DNA of 64,000 nucleotides, from the NCBI RefSeq assembly GCF_023277745.1, contig NZ_CP086322.1:1178001-1242000 (forward strand), written 5' to 3'. The translations under genes were made by a program, and so were the position numbers. Within the stretch, counting starts at the first letter, position 1; each line of letters starts with the position of its first letter. A model generated the notes under the pieces. It ran no database searches. It was not told where the DNA came from and saw only the letters and a program-made list of their open reading frames with translations. Of the stretch, positions 27,356-35,678 are shown in pieces. The DNA comes from Streptomyces halobius. Its GTDB lineage: Bacteria; Actinomycetota; Actinomycetes; Streptomycetales; Streptomycetaceae.

Positions 27356-28453
27356 TCAGCGGGCGAGGTTGGCGAGGAAGGACTCGGCGGCGGACCAGGG
27401 CGTCAGCTCGATGCCGAAGGTGCTGTCGTTGTCCGGGCCGTGGACGTGGACCAGCCGGCCGGAGAGGTAGACGACGTCGCCTTCGCGGAAGGCTCCGGTG
27501 TATGCGCCCAGGTAGGACCGCATCTGCGTGATCCGCCGGGCGAAGATGTCGGCCTCGTCGATCGTGGAGCCGATGACGGTGTCCACCGCGATGCCGTAGA
27601 CGGCGGGCGTTGCGAGGCCCTCGGTGTGGTCGGTCACGCGGGCCAGCACGCTGATCGCGCCGACTTCCTGGGCGACCACCCTGGCGAGGGTGCGGTCGCC
27701 GTCGGCGCGCAGGGGCTCGCAGTTGATGTGTGCGCCGGCGCCGGTGGTCAGGCCCTGCAGTTTGCGCGCTTCCTGCCGCATCAGGGCGTCGAACGAGCTG
27801 CCTGTCATGTACTTCGCCCGCCGGATGTACAGCCGAGTCTGGGCGTCACCCTCGTACGGCTGGATCAGCGCCCGCTCGGCGAACAGGGCCTGGGCGGCTT
27901 CGTATCCGCGGGATCCGTAGCAGACCAGGTCGATGTCGGAGCGGGCGTTGCACGCCCCGACCAGGAACGAGCCGGTGACGCCGATGACGTCGGCGGCGCC
28001 GGCGTCCACGACCCAGTCGATGATGGCCAGCAGGTCTTTGCTGACCGCCGAGCCGTCCAGCAGTTCCGGGGACTGGTGCAGTGCGGTCAGGGCGCGTCGG
28101 CAGGAGTAGTGGGTGACGACGTCCTCGCGGGGCACGCCGGTGATGACGCAGCCGACGGCGGGCGAGTAGACGTAGCACTCGGGCCGGTCGGCTAAGAGGC
28201 CGAAGGCTTTGGATACGACGGTGTTTTGCCGGTACGTGCGGCCGAACAGCGTCCGGTCGCCGCGCGAGTCGGGGTAGTACTTCACATACCCCAACCAGTG
28301 TGTGCCCGGGTGGACATCGCCGATCACCTTGAAGATGACGCCCGCGCGGTCGAGGAGGTAGTCGCGGTCACGGATGGCCGGGAGCGCTGTGCCGAGCGGC
28401 GAAGTCGTCGAGGGTGGGGAAGCGGGCGGGGTCGATTGCTCCGGTGCGCTCAT
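27356..28453 (-). CDS. Nucleotidyltransferase-domain protein
   Basis: 365 residues; ATG with TGGAG four bases upstream. The N-terminal 150 residues contain a distinctive HPGTHWLGYVKYYPDSRGDR block. Residues about 160-180 are the pol-beta-type nucleotidyltransferase signature GVTGSFLVGACNARSDIDLV (GS then DxD), and a beta domain ends the protein. It would transfer a nucleotide to a protein, RNA or small molecule. Its start overlaps the kinase gene by 86 bases, so the two are tightly linked and probably act together. I do not recognise a characterised pathway. Confidence 0.7.
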   Translation of the reverse strand: MSAPEQSTPPASPPSTTSPLGTALPAIRDRDYLLDRAGVIFKVIGDVHPGTHWLGYVKYYPDSRGDRTLFGRTYRQNTVVSKAFGLLADRPECYVYSPAVGCVITGVPREDVVTHYSCRRALTALHQSPELLDGSAVSKDLLAIIDWVVDAGAADVIGVTGSFLVGACNARSDIDLVCYGSRGYEAAQALFAERALIQPYEGDAQTRLYIRRAKYMTGSSFDALMRQEARKLQGLTTGAGAHINCEPLRADGDRTLARVVAQEVGAISVLARVTDHTEGLATPAVYGIAVDTVIGSTIDEADIFARRITQMRSYLGAYTGAFREGDVVYLSGRLVHVHGPDNDSTFGIELTPWSAAESFLANLAR

Positions 28454-29312
28454 ACTGCTCCAGTCCTTCCATGAATAGGTGCCGGCGGTATTGCCACTTG
28501 AGGTGCTTGTCGGTGCGCGCGGGGTCGGTGGGCTTCATCAGCGCGAGGAAGAACAAGCCCTTGACCAGGAGGTAAGGGCCCAGATGCTGGCTGAGGGGCT
28601 GTCCGGTGGTGGCGCGGGCCGCCTGGTTCAGCGCCTCCAGGTACCGGCGCCGCTGCTCGGGACTGGCCAGGTAGCCCTTGGTGCCGCCCTTGAACGGGAT
28701 GATCTCCAGGGCCAGGGCGGTGTCGTAGCCGAGCGGCACCAGGCCGTGGTGCTGCCAGTCGATGACGCCGACCGGCAGGACGTTGGGCAGGCCGTAGTCG
28801 AGATGTCCGCGCACCATCGGAACGCCGGCGAGCTGGGCCACCGCCCGCTCCAGGGCGGCTCGCACCCGGGGGGTGTCGAGGTCGGGGTTTTCACCCAGGA
28901 CGTTGTCCGTCCACCCGGCCTCCCGCACCCACGCGCGCAGCGCCTGCGGATCGGAGGTCACCGCGTGCGCGGCCTGGGCCCGCAGCAGCCGGCCCCCGAC
29001 CTCGGCGGCCAGATCGACCACCGTGTTGGACAGGGTCCGCGTGCCGTCCAGGCTTTCCAGGGCCATGTCGTGCAGCGACCGCTCACCCAGTGACTCCTCC
29101 ACGACGAAGAGGTGGCCGTCGTCGTTCACGCCATCGGCCAGGACGCGTGGGACCGGGTATCCGAGCTCGGCGAGCTGCTGCTGGTAGGCGGCCTCTGCGG
29201 CGAGTGCCTGTCCGCCGGTCCGCCGGTAGCGGGTGCCGTCCTCGGTGACGTACACCGCGCCGCCGGCCGGATCGGCGGTGCGCTTCTTCACGAAGCGCCA
29301 GTCATCCATCAT
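28368..29312 (-). CDS. APH-like small-molecule kinase
   Basis: 314 residues from the ATG at 29312 (AAGAAAGG upstream); the frame is open a little further. It has the choline-kinase/APH fold: N-lobe HLFVVEES hinge, catalytic loop VRGHLDYGLPNVL (HxDxxxxN), metal Asp in GVIDWQHHG, and a helical C-lobe. Substrate unknown. It overlaps the nucleotidyltransferase gene on the same strand, so the pair may phosphorylate and nucleotidylate one substrate in sequence (inference). Confidence 0.7.
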   Translation of the reverse strand: MMDDWRFVKKRTADPAGGAVYVTEDGTRYRRTGGQALAAEAAYQQQLAELGYPVPRVLADGVNDDGHLFVVEESLGERSLHDMALESLDGTRTLSNTVVDLAAEVGGRLLRAQAAHAVTSDPQALRAWVREAGWTDNVLGENPDLDTPRVRAALERAVAQLAGVPMVRGHLDYGLPNVLPVGVIDWQHHGLVPLGYDTALALEIIPFKGGTKGYLASPEQRRRYLEALNQAARATTGQPLSQHLGPYLLVKGLFFLALMKPTDPARTDKHLKWQYRRHLFMEGLEQYERTGAIDPARFPTLDDFAARHSAPGHP

Positions 29313-29365
29313 CACGTTCCATACCTTTCTTCTTGGGTTCGTTCCGGTCATTCGTAGGATCGGGA

Positions 29366-29548
29366 CACCCAGGGGAGCTGGGTGTGGCTGTCATCTCGTC
29401 GCGGATGTTGTGGCTCAAGGAGATTGGCCGCCCGGCTCCCCGCGACGACTCGGCCACTCATTGGGATGCGCGAACTGAATCGCTTGTATGGACACGTCGG
29501 CGAGGTCGTCTGCTGGGAACAAGGACACGTACGACTTCGGAGGTGGGC
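29366..29548 (+). ncRNA. Candidate bridge RNA region of the IS110 element
   Basis: IS110 enzymes of the IS621 type are guided by a structured RNA encoded between the left end and the transposase gene. Here 180 noncoding bases fill that position and begin with a 7-bp stem (CACCCAG/CTGGGTG, 29366-29384). Placement only; loops matching target and donor were not verified. Confidence 0.3.
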
Positions 29549-30760
29549 GTGCCTGAACTGTGGGCCGGCACGGATGCGGGCAAGGGCGAGCATCACTGCA
29601 CGGTGATCGACCAGGACGCCACGGTGTTCCTCACGCGCCGGGTGCCCAACAGCGAGACCGAGCTGCTGGAACTCCTCAGCGACGTCCTGGACCTGGCCGA
29701 GGGTGAGCCGGTGACGTGGGCGGTGGACCTCAACGCCGGCGGCGCCGCACTCTGGATCGCCCTGCTGGTCAACCACGAGCAGAGACTGCTCTACATCCCC
29801 GGACGCACCGTCCACCACGCCTCCGGCGCGTACCGCGGCAGCGGCAAAACGGACGCGAAGGACGCCTTCGTCATCGCCGACACCGCCCGCATGCGCCGCG
29901 ACCTGCAGCCCTTGCAGGTAACCAGCGAGATCGCGGTTGACCTGAAGATCCTCACCGCCCGGCGCATGGACCTGTCCGCCGACCGCACACGCGCAATCAA
30001 CCGGCTCCGTGCCCAGATGCTGGAGTACTTCCCCGCCCTGGAGCGGGCCTTCGACTACAGCACCTCCAAGACCGCGCTCATCCTGCTCACGAAGTACCAG
30101 ACCCCTGCCGCCCTGCGGTGTATCGGCCGGGCCCGGCTGGCGGCCTGGCTGAAGAACCACGGCGTGCGCACGCTCACCACGGCCAAGAGCGCCGCGGACG
30201 CGGCGGTGACCGCGGGCGAGGCCCAGCTCACCACCGTGCCGGGAGAGAAGACCGCGGCCAAGATGGTCCACACGCTGGCCAGGGAGGTGATGGCCCTTGA
30301 CCAGGACATCGCGGACCTCGAAGCCCTGATCGAAGGCCGGTTTCGCGAGCATCCCGACGCAGACGTGATCACTTCCATGCCCGGCATCGGCGACATGCTC
30401 GGCGCCGAGTTCATCGCCGCGACCGGCGGCGACCTGACCGCCTTCGGCAGCCCCGACCGGCTCGCCGGAGTCGCCGGACTCGCCCCCGTCCCACGGGACT
30501 CGGGCAAGGTTTCCGGCAACCTGCGCAGGCCTCGCCGCTACAGTCGTCGGCTCCTGCGCATGTTCTACCTCTCCGCCCAGGTCGCCGCGATTCACTGTCC
30601 CGAGTCCCAGCGGTTCTACCAGCGCAAACGCGCTGAGGGGAAGAACCACAAACAGGCCGTCCTCGCCCTGGCCAGACGCCGCCTGAACGTGCTCTGGGCC
30701 CTCATACGCGACCACCGCACGTTCGAGACCAGCGGACCCCAGCCTGCTGCAGCGGCCTGA
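29549..30760 (+). CDS. IS110-family transposase
   Basis: 403 residues from GTG 29549 with a GGAGGTGGGC site; the frame is open further but upstream sequence is noncoding. The N-terminal DEDD/RuvC-like domain begins WAGTDAGKGEHHCTVID (first Asp), with DLNAGGAAL and KTDAKDAFVIAD as later acidic motifs. A coiled-coil link (residues about 270-300) leads to the C-terminal Tnp20 domain with the Ser nucleophile in GLAPVPRDSGKVSGN. All expected motifs are intact, so it may be active. Confidence 0.9.
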   Translation: MPELWAGTDAGKGEHHCTVIDQDATVFLTRRVPNSETELLELLSDVLDLAEGEPVTWAVDLNAGGAALWIALLVNHEQRLLYIPGRTVHHASGAYRGSGKTDAKDAFVIADTARMRRDLQPLQVTSEIAVDLKILTARRMDLSADRTRAINRLRAQMLEYFPALERAFDYSTSKTALILLTKYQTPAALRCIGRARLAAWLKNHGVRTLTTAKSAADAAVTAGEAQLTTVPGEKTAAKMVHTLAREVMALDQDIADLEALIEGRFREHPDADVITSMPGIGDMLGAEFIAATGGDLTAFGSPDRLAGVAGLAPVPRDSGKVSGNLRRPRRYSRRLLRMFYLSAQVAAIHCPESQRFYQRKRAEGKNHKQAVLALARRRLNVLWALIRDHRTFETSGPQPAAAA

Positions 30761-30797
30761 CGCACTCACAAGGCGTCACTGCCCCGGCTTGACACCA

Positions 30798-31952
30798 TCA
30801 TTGGGAATCTCCTTCCGGGGGTTCCGTTCCGGAACCGTGTGTGGCTGCGCGGTGGGCGAGGGCGTGAGCCACCGCGCGGGCATCCATGACCCACCGCCGG
30901 TCACCGGCCTTGACGCTGTGGCCCAGCTCGGCGAGCACCTCGTCCGCGGGTGTATCGGGCCGCGCGAGGGCGGCGCGGCGAAGGAACTTCAGGAGCGAAG
31001 GGAGCCTGGCCGCGGTGATGCCGGCGCGCTCGCGCCACGCGCACAGCGGCAGGTGCCACTCGGTGAACTGCTTTTGCAGCCACGGAGTGACGCGGTGCGC
31101 CTCGTACAGCCGCCGCAGCAGGGGCCCGTCGTAAGGGATCCGGCCGTGCAGCGCGTAGCGCAGCTGCATCCCGCCCCGCCGGCGCACCGGGGCGCCGTAG
31201 GCGGCGACATGTGCGGCGGCGTTCTGCGTGATGGTCATGACGGGCCGGTCCTCGCCCCGCTGCGCGGCGGTGGCCAGCACGGCCAGGTGCAGACCCAGCC
31301 GCGGGTCGAGCACCATGTCGTCCAGCCCGAGTGGGCCGAGGCTGATGCCGTGGGCGCGGGTGCGTGACAGCAGCAGCCGTCGTGGGGCGTTGTGCGCGAT
31401 GTTCATCAGGTGTGCGGGTGTGCTGGCCCGCATCGCGTGGAAGTCCGCCCGCTCCAGTACGGGCCGGCCTTCGGGCCGGTCATGGACGAGGAGACGCCGG
31501 GTGGCCGGGCGGGTGCCGGCGCCGGTGGTGCAGGCCCGGCAGGCGTGGTCGGCCGCGCCGGTCATGTGGTCGCAGGCCAGGCACAGTCGTACCGGCACCC
31601 GGGCCAGGGTCAGCGTGCCGTTGGCCAGCAGCTCCTGGCAGACCTGCAGGGCCAGGGCGGCCACCTGCGGTGCGGTGTCGGTCAGGATGCCGGCGGCCGG
31701 GGCCGGGCCGGGCGCGTACTTCGCCGTGAGCTCGCGCCGTTCCCACTGGCCGCGCGACAGCGCCCGGGTGCTGGCGGCGGTGCGGTGTCGGATGTCGCCG
31801 TCGAGGGTGACGGTGTTCCACAGGTGCGGTGCGGGTTGCGTGCCCGTGAGCTGGTTGAGGGCCTCGGCCAGTCGGATCCCTGCGGCCTTGCCCGGCCGGT
31901 CGGCGAGGGTGAAGGGGCCGTTCTGCACGGGCCCGTTGAGGAAAAGCGTCAT
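30798..31952 (-). CDS. Degenerate class I aminoacyl-tRNA-synthetase-like protein
   Basis: 384 residues; ATG with GAGGAGCCCGCAG, 11 bases after the phosphatase stop, so an operon. The N-terminus FLNGPVQNGPF parallels the MetRS strand before HIGH, but HIGH itself is gone. Residues about 118-136 carry a CxxC...CxxC zinc knuckle (CLACDHMTG, then ACRAC). LLLSRTRAHGISLGPLG looks like the tail of the KMSKS loop region of MetRS/LeuRS. The C-terminal half is helical, like an anticodon-binding domain. Charging activity is unlikely; a peptide- or small-molecule-modifying role is possible. Family assignment by motif only, moderate. Confidence 0.5.
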   Translation of the reverse strand: MTLFLNGPVQNGPFTLADRPGKAAGIRLAEALNQLTGTQPAPHLWNTVTLDGDIRHRTAASTRALSRGQWERRELTAKYAPGPAPAAGILTDTAPQVAALALQVCQELLANGTLTLARVPVRLCLACDHMTGAADHACRACTTGAGTRPATRRLLVHDRPEGRPVLERADFHAMRASTPAHLMNIAHNAPRRLLLSRTRAHGISLGPLGLDDMVLDPRLGLHLAVLATAAQRGEDRPVMTITQNAAAHVAAYGAPVRRRGGMQLRYALHGRIPYDGPLLRRLYEAHRVTPWLQKQFTEWHLPLCAWRERAGITAARLPSLLKFLRRAALARPDTPADEVLAELGHSVKAGDRRWVMDARAVAHALAHRAATHGSGTEPPEGDSQ

Positions 31953-31963
31953 CTGCGGGCTCC

Positions 31964-32647
31964 TCAGCAGTCCGGCTCGGCGCCGCCGGCGGCCTCGAAG
32001 TGCCCGTCGTGCAGCCGGTAGAGCAGCACCGCCCCATTCGGGGTCTTGCGGCGGCGGGCCTGGTCGACCAGATCGGTGACCGGCCGCCCCTCCAGGAGGG
32101 AGCGCAGCGCCAGGATCGCGGTGTGGTGTGTGACGGCCACGACCGCGGCCGCGGTGGATGCGAGCGCGGGCAGCGTGGTGATGAAGCCGTTCGCCCGGCG
32201 CAGTACGCCGTCGGCCAGTGATTCGCCGCCTTCGCCCGGCGGGGTCCATAAGTGCTTGCGCAGGCGGCGGTCGTCGGCGCCCTCGGGGTAGGTGGCGAAC
32301 AGCTCCCGCTTGGTCATGTAGGTGGCGTCGCCGTAGTGCTGTTCGTTCAGCGCCGCGGTCACCTCGCTCGGCAGGCCGGGCAGGGCGAGCGCCGCGGTGT
32401 CCTGGGCGCGCCGGTACTGCGAGGTGAGCACGACTGGTGCGGGGCCGACGAGTTGGGGCAGTGTGCGGCGCAGCCACAGGCACTGCTCGAAGCCCCGCGG
32501 GGTGAGGCCGACGAGGTCACGGGACAGGGCGTGGGCCGCGGCCCCGGTCCAGGGGCGGGGGTCGCGGTAGAAGGTGGTTTTGCGGGCGTTCTCCGTCGAT
32601 TCGGCATGACGGACCAGAGCCAGGGTCAGCTCGGTGCGCGGTGCCAT
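31964..32647 (-). CDS. Histidine phosphatase (phosphoglycerate-mutase fold)
   Basis: 227 residues; ATG 32647 with GAAGGAGCCCGT. The frame is open upstream but without a ribosome site. Catalytic His in LVRHAESTEN, second core Arg in SQYRRAQDT, later His in VVAVTHHTAIL. These define the branch-2 histidine phosphatases, which act on phosphorylated small molecules. First gene of a leftward operon with the synthetase-like protein and divergent from the XRE regulator at 32899 across a palindromic operator. Confidence 0.85.
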   Translation of the reverse strand: MAPRTELTLALVRHAESTENARKTTFYRDPRPWTGAAAHALSRDLVGLTPRGFEQCLWLRRTLPQLVGPAPVVLTSQYRRAQDTAALALPGLPSEVTAALNEQHYGDATYMTKRELFATYPEGADDRRLRKHLWTPPGEGGESLADGVLRRANGFITTLPALASTAAAVVAVTHHTAILALRSLLEGRPVTDLVDQARRRKTPNGAVLLYRLHDGHFEAAGGAEPDC

Positions 32648-32792
32648 ACGGGCTCCTTCGATGCCTGGCGCGCAGGCGCGGCGGGGCGTAGGACGTATCT
32701 GGCAGAACAGGAGGGCTCCGGCCGTCGCGTTGCGGGGCCGGTCCACTGGAGGTGCTGAGTGGGACGTCTTCAGCATGCCGACCCTCAACAGT

Positions 32793-32823
32793 AAGGCGCA
32801 ACCTTGCGCCTTAAGGTTGCGCC
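32793..32823. promoter_or_regulatory. Palindromic operator between phosphatase and XRE genes
   Basis: AAGGCGCAA-CC-TTGCGCCTT is a perfect 9-bp inverted repeat, followed at once by a second half-copy AAGGTTGCGCC. It sits in the 250-base divergent intergenic region and is the natural binding site for the neighbouring XRE protein (inference). Confidence 0.6.
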
Positions 32824-32898
32824 TGTCGGTCAATATTGGCATATGACGGGCCAGTTGAGGTCTGTAGAGTCACCGGCGACGAGGAGGAGGAAACCCGG

Positions 32899-33768
32899 AT
32901 GTCAGAGGCCCAGCCGACCATGATGCGCCGGCGCCTGGCCGGCGCCCTCAAGACCCTGCGGCACCGCACCGGCCTGAACCTCGACGATGCCGCCGCCCGG
33001 ATCGGACTTCCCAGCGGAACCACCCTCAGCAAGGTCGAGAACGCCAAACGGCTGGTTGCCGTCACCGCCCTGGACGCGTACTTCACCGCCTACGGCATCG
33101 AGGACGGCGACGCCCGCCGCGACGAGATCCGCAAGCTCGCCACGCTCGCCGGCTCCACCCGCCGCACCAACCTCCTGCGCCAGTACGGCGATGCGGTACC
33201 CGACCCCTTCGCCGACTACCTCGAACTCGAAGAGCTCGCCGCCCAAGCCGACATCTACGCCTCCCAGGTCATCCCCGGCATCCTCCAGACCCACGCCTAC
33301 GCCCACGCCGTCATCGACGGCAGCCGCCGCTGGAGAACCGAACGGGAGGTCAAGACGTTCGCCGAACTGCGCATGCAGCGCGCGGCCGTACTGACCCGCG
33401 AGACGCCGCTGCCCGTCTGGTGCGTACTCGACGAAGCCGCCCTGCGCCGGGCAATGGGCGGGCCGGCGGTGCTGGCCGAACAGCTCAACCACCTCCTGGC
33501 CCTCCACGAACGCCTCCCCCACGTGCAGATCCAGGTGCTGCCGTTCGCCGCCGGAGCGCACCCCGCGATGGACGGAACCCACACGATCTTCCGGTTCGAC
33601 ACCGGCAGTCCCGTCGTCGTGGTGGAGCCCATGACCACCTCGCTCTACCTGGAAGAGGACGCCGACATCGGCCAGTACGACGTCAACTTCAACCACCTGC
33701 GCAGCCAGGCCCTCGATACCAAGCGCTCCCGCAATTTCATCCGCGATGTGATCAAGGAGATCCGTTGA
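32899..33768 (+). CDS. XRE/DUF5753-type transcriptional regulator
   Basis: 289 residues; ATG with GAGGAGGAAA. Residues 8-65 are a helix-turn-helix (LKTLRHRTGLNLDDAAARIG, TLSKVENAKR). Residues about 100-280 form the DUF5753 effector-like domain (YASQVIPGILQTHAYA, WCVLDEAALRRAMGG, HVQIQVLPFAAGAHPAM, TTSLYLEED). Its stop overlaps the start of a DUF397 gene, the standard Streptomyces pairing (as in BldB/WhiJ-like systems). Probably controls the divergent phosphatase operon and itself. Confidence 0.9.
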   Translation: MSEAQPTMMRRRLAGALKTLRHRTGLNLDDAAARIGLPSGTTLSKVENAKRLVAVTALDAYFTAYGIEDGDARRDEIRKLATLAGSTRRTNLLRQYGDAVPDPFADYLELEELAAQADIYASQVIPGILQTHAYAHAVIDGSRRWRTEREVKTFAELRMQRAAVLTRETPLPVWCVLDEAALRRAMGGPAVLAEQLNHLLALHERLPHVQIQVLPFAAGAHPAMDGTHTIFRFDTGSPVVVVEPMTTSLYLEEDADIGQYDVNFNHLRSQALDTKRSRNFIRDVIKEIR

Positions 33769-33974
33769 GCACCACTGCGAACCCCCGCCCCGAGCCTGCC
33801 TGGCGCAAGAGCAGCTACAGCAGCGGAGGCGGCAACTGCGTCGAAGTCGCGTCCGCCGGCCCCGGCACCGTGGCCGTACGCGACTCGAAGAACCCGACCC
33901 AGACCCCCTTGTGCTTCTCCAGCACGACGTTCACCGCCTTCCTCCTCATGGTGAACAGCCACACGGAGTTCTAG
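33765..33974 (+). CDS. DUF397 small protein, partner of the XRE regulator
   Basis: 69 residues from TTG 33765, which overlaps the regulator stop and has AAGGAGATCCG upstream. The DUF397 signature WRKSSYSSGGGNCVEVA and VAVRDSKNP is intact. The C-terminus departs from the usual FTPAAWRAF pattern and may be altered. Such proteins bind the adjacent XRE protein and block it. Confidence 0.85.
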   Translation: MSTTANPRPEPAWRKSSYSSGGGNCVEVASAGPGTVAVRDSKNPTQTPLCFSSTTFTAFLLMVNSHTEF

Positions 33975-33986
33975 GCCCCGTCTGAG

Positions 33987-34012
33987 CGCCGCTGCCTGTG
34001 AGGGCAGCGGCG
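33987..34012 (+). terminator. Hairpin after the XRE-DUF397 operon
   Basis: CGCCGCTGCC and GGCAGCGGCG form a perfect 10-bp stem with loop TGTGAG, 12 bases after the DUF397 stop. Confidence 0.65.
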
Positions 34013-34646
34013 TCGACCGTTTCTGGAGCATGGGCGGGCGCGGGCACAGATGCTGCGTCGTGGAGCCGGTCCAACCGCTCGTACAGCGCGCGGACCAGGC
34101 GAACTCTGTTCTGGCAGCACCGCACAGAGTCCTGCAGTGGGGGGCGACAGGCGTCTATGGGGTTCGCGGAGGATCACGCGGAACGGGAGGGCATGGGGCG
34201 GCGCCCCGTGCGACGGTTCCCCGGCGGACCGCCGACCGCGCAAGGTGGCAGCAGTGATCAGACCGACACAGGGGCTGAACCGGCCGGCCCCATCAACGGC
34301 AGACAGTCCAGCCCCGTCGACGGCAACGGCCCCGACGCCGGGCGGGAGTCGAGACCGTCAGCTACACGAACCTAGCCGCGGGGCACCGGGTAAGTGCACG
34401 TGTCACCCAGCACAACGCGTCGCGCAAGAGGAAGTCACTGACAAAAGCCATAAAGCCGCAATTGCCGGGCGCGGGCCTACTGGGCGCGCAAGTCCGGGCG
34501 CCGGCGGGCGCTCCCGGCGATGGCGGCCGCGCACCTGGTCCTCGCCGACGCCCGCAAGCTGCCGCTGCCGGACGCGTCGGTGGCTCACACGAGCGTTACG
34601 CCGTCCGGTCGCACTGCCGCGTGATGAAGGTGGACGAGCCAGGGCC
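34013..34646. other. Gap with a probable DNA-methyltransferase scrap
   Basis: Near 34467-34620 (+) one frame reads HLVLADARKLPLPDASV. This is like the segment just before the catalytic SPPY motif of phage-type N4/N6 DNA methyltransferases, but the catalytic motif itself is absent. A 72-codon frame from ATG 34158 has no clear ribosome site. No intact gene supported. Confidence 0.35.
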
Positions 34647-34949
34647 TCAGCGCGGGCGACGGCTCATCCATCCCTTCTGGCCGCCGGTCGGAGTGCTGAT
34701 CGGCCGCCGTGCTCCGGGCAGGGATGGGCTGCTGGGGAGATACTTCGGCCTCGGGCTCTGGCCGTACGCCGCTTTCTCCCACTCCGGGTACTGATCGCAG
34801 GCTGCAGCAGTGGCCGCCATAGCGTCCGGATGAGCAGACGCGGGAAGGTGGTCCATCCACACCAGGCACCACGCCTCCTGCTCCGGATCAATCGCGCCAG
34901 CGCGGGCCGCTGCCCAGAACTGCTGCCGGTAGAGCTGGGGCACCTTCAT
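34647..34949 (-). CDS. Uncharacterised 100-aa protein overlapping the small peptide gene
   Basis: The ATG overlaps the stop of the 43-codon gene upstream (ATGA), so it is translationally coupled. The first 65 residues (VPQLYRQQFWAAARAGAIDP, WCLVWMDHLP) look like a compact helical domain rich in Trp. The last 35 are Pro/Ser/Arg-rich and disordered. I recognise no family. Pairing with a tiny upstream gene recalls antitoxin/toxin or precursor-peptide/partner layouts, but no such activity can be claimed. Confidence 0.5.
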   Translation of the reverse strand: MKVPQLYRQQFWAAARAGAIDPEQEAWCLVWMDHLPASAHPDAMAATAAACDQYPEWEKAAYGQSPRPKYLPSSPSLPGARRPISTPTGGQKGWMSRRPR

Positions 34950-35077
34950 ACCCGGTACGTAGCGCATGATCCGTCCGACCATGCTGGCGCGTCCGGCATG
35001 GACACCGCGATCGCATCGGCCCTGAACGGCGTGAACGTCGGCACGGACGTCGTCACGGACTTCTTCTTCGCTCCCAT
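34946..35077 (-). CDS. Very small gene (43 aa), possible peptide precursor or leader
   Basis: ATG 35077 with a strong AGAGGAAGAGCTC site; ends V-TGA overlapping the next ATG. The N-terminus is basic (MGAKKKS), and the C-terminal part (SMPDAPAWSDGSCATYRV) is acidic to neutral and rich in Ser, with one Cys. It lies 27 bases after the zinc-ribbon gene, so three genes form one leftward transcript. Could be a modified-peptide precursor, an antitoxin or a regulatory uORF; no modifying enzyme of a known class is adjacent. Confidence 0.5.
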   Translation of the reverse strand: MGAKKKSVTTSVPTFTPFRADAIAVSMPDAPAWSDGSCATYRV

Positions 35078-35104
35078 GAGCTCTTCCTCTACAGGAGGGG
35101 GCTG

Positions 35105-35545
35105 CTAGCGGCGGCGGCCGTGACCGGGCAGTCCGGCGGGAATCGCGTACACGCTGGAGCCGCCGCCACCCGTGACGGGCTTCGCCCACCCCTCGGTGGG
35201 CGCCGGCGGCACCAGGCGCAGCGGGCCGTCAGCAACGCGACGGGGACGCTCTCGGGCAGCGGGCGTCTCGATCGGTTCTCCGGACAGCGGGCACCCCTGG
35301 CCTTCCGGCATGGAGTGGCGGGCGAGCGCGCCCTTGCTCGTGATACGAGCCCAGGTTCCGCACGCGCACTCGTAGCTGTTCACCAGCTCTGAACCGGCCA
35401 CGACCACGGCCCCGGATTTCGGGCAAGGGCTGGTGCCTTCGGCGTCGTGCTCGTACAGGCGGCCGCTGCGCAGGCTCGCTTTCGTCGGGGTACCGCACTC
35501 GGGGCATATGCACTTTTTCGCTGGTGCGAGAACGCGCTTCGGCAT
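35105..35545 (-). CDS. Zinc-ribbon protein of plasmid/phage type
   Basis: 146 residues; ATG 35545 with GGAGGGTGAAC. Three Cys pairs: CICPECGTP at residues 11-19, CPKSG near 40, and CACG then GCPLSGEPI further on, each fitting a zinc ribbon or knuckle. Pro-rich C-terminal tail. Similar small proteins are common on actinomycete plasmids and phages; function unknown. First gene of the transcript with the two small genes that follow. Confidence 0.6.
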   Translation of the reverse strand: MPKRVLAPAKKCICPECGTPTKASLRSGRLYEHDAEGTSPCPKSGAVVVAGSELVNSYECACGTWARITSKGALARHSMPEGQGCPLSGEPIETPAARERPRRVADGPLRLVPPAPTEGWAKPVTGGGGSSVYAIPAGLPGHGRRR

Positions 35546-35678
35546 GTTCACCCTCCACTGGCTCCGACTTCGCCCGCTCGGTCAACTTCTCATGCCCCAG
35601 GCGTTGTTGCGTTCTCCCCCGCGCTGACCCTGCCCACACCTGAGCCTCACGCACTCTGCGCACTACGGAGGTGCCCCG

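Larger units (their letters stand above)
29352..30812 (+). mobile_element. IS110-family element (approximate ends)
   Basis: One transposase gene with a 200-base 5' noncoding part and a short 3' tail. The right end is inferred by comparison with the second, truncated copy at 40416-40440: both share TTGACA, a short gap, then CATTxGGAATC. The left end is placed by eye near the hairpin at 29366. IS110 elements lack long inverted repeats and usually make no target duplication, so the ends are uncertain by about 20 bases. Confidence 0.65.

Noticed and set aside
24567..27470. Rightward frame of 967 codons
   Set aside because: Antisense of tap and tpg; Gly/Val/Arg-rich without a domain.
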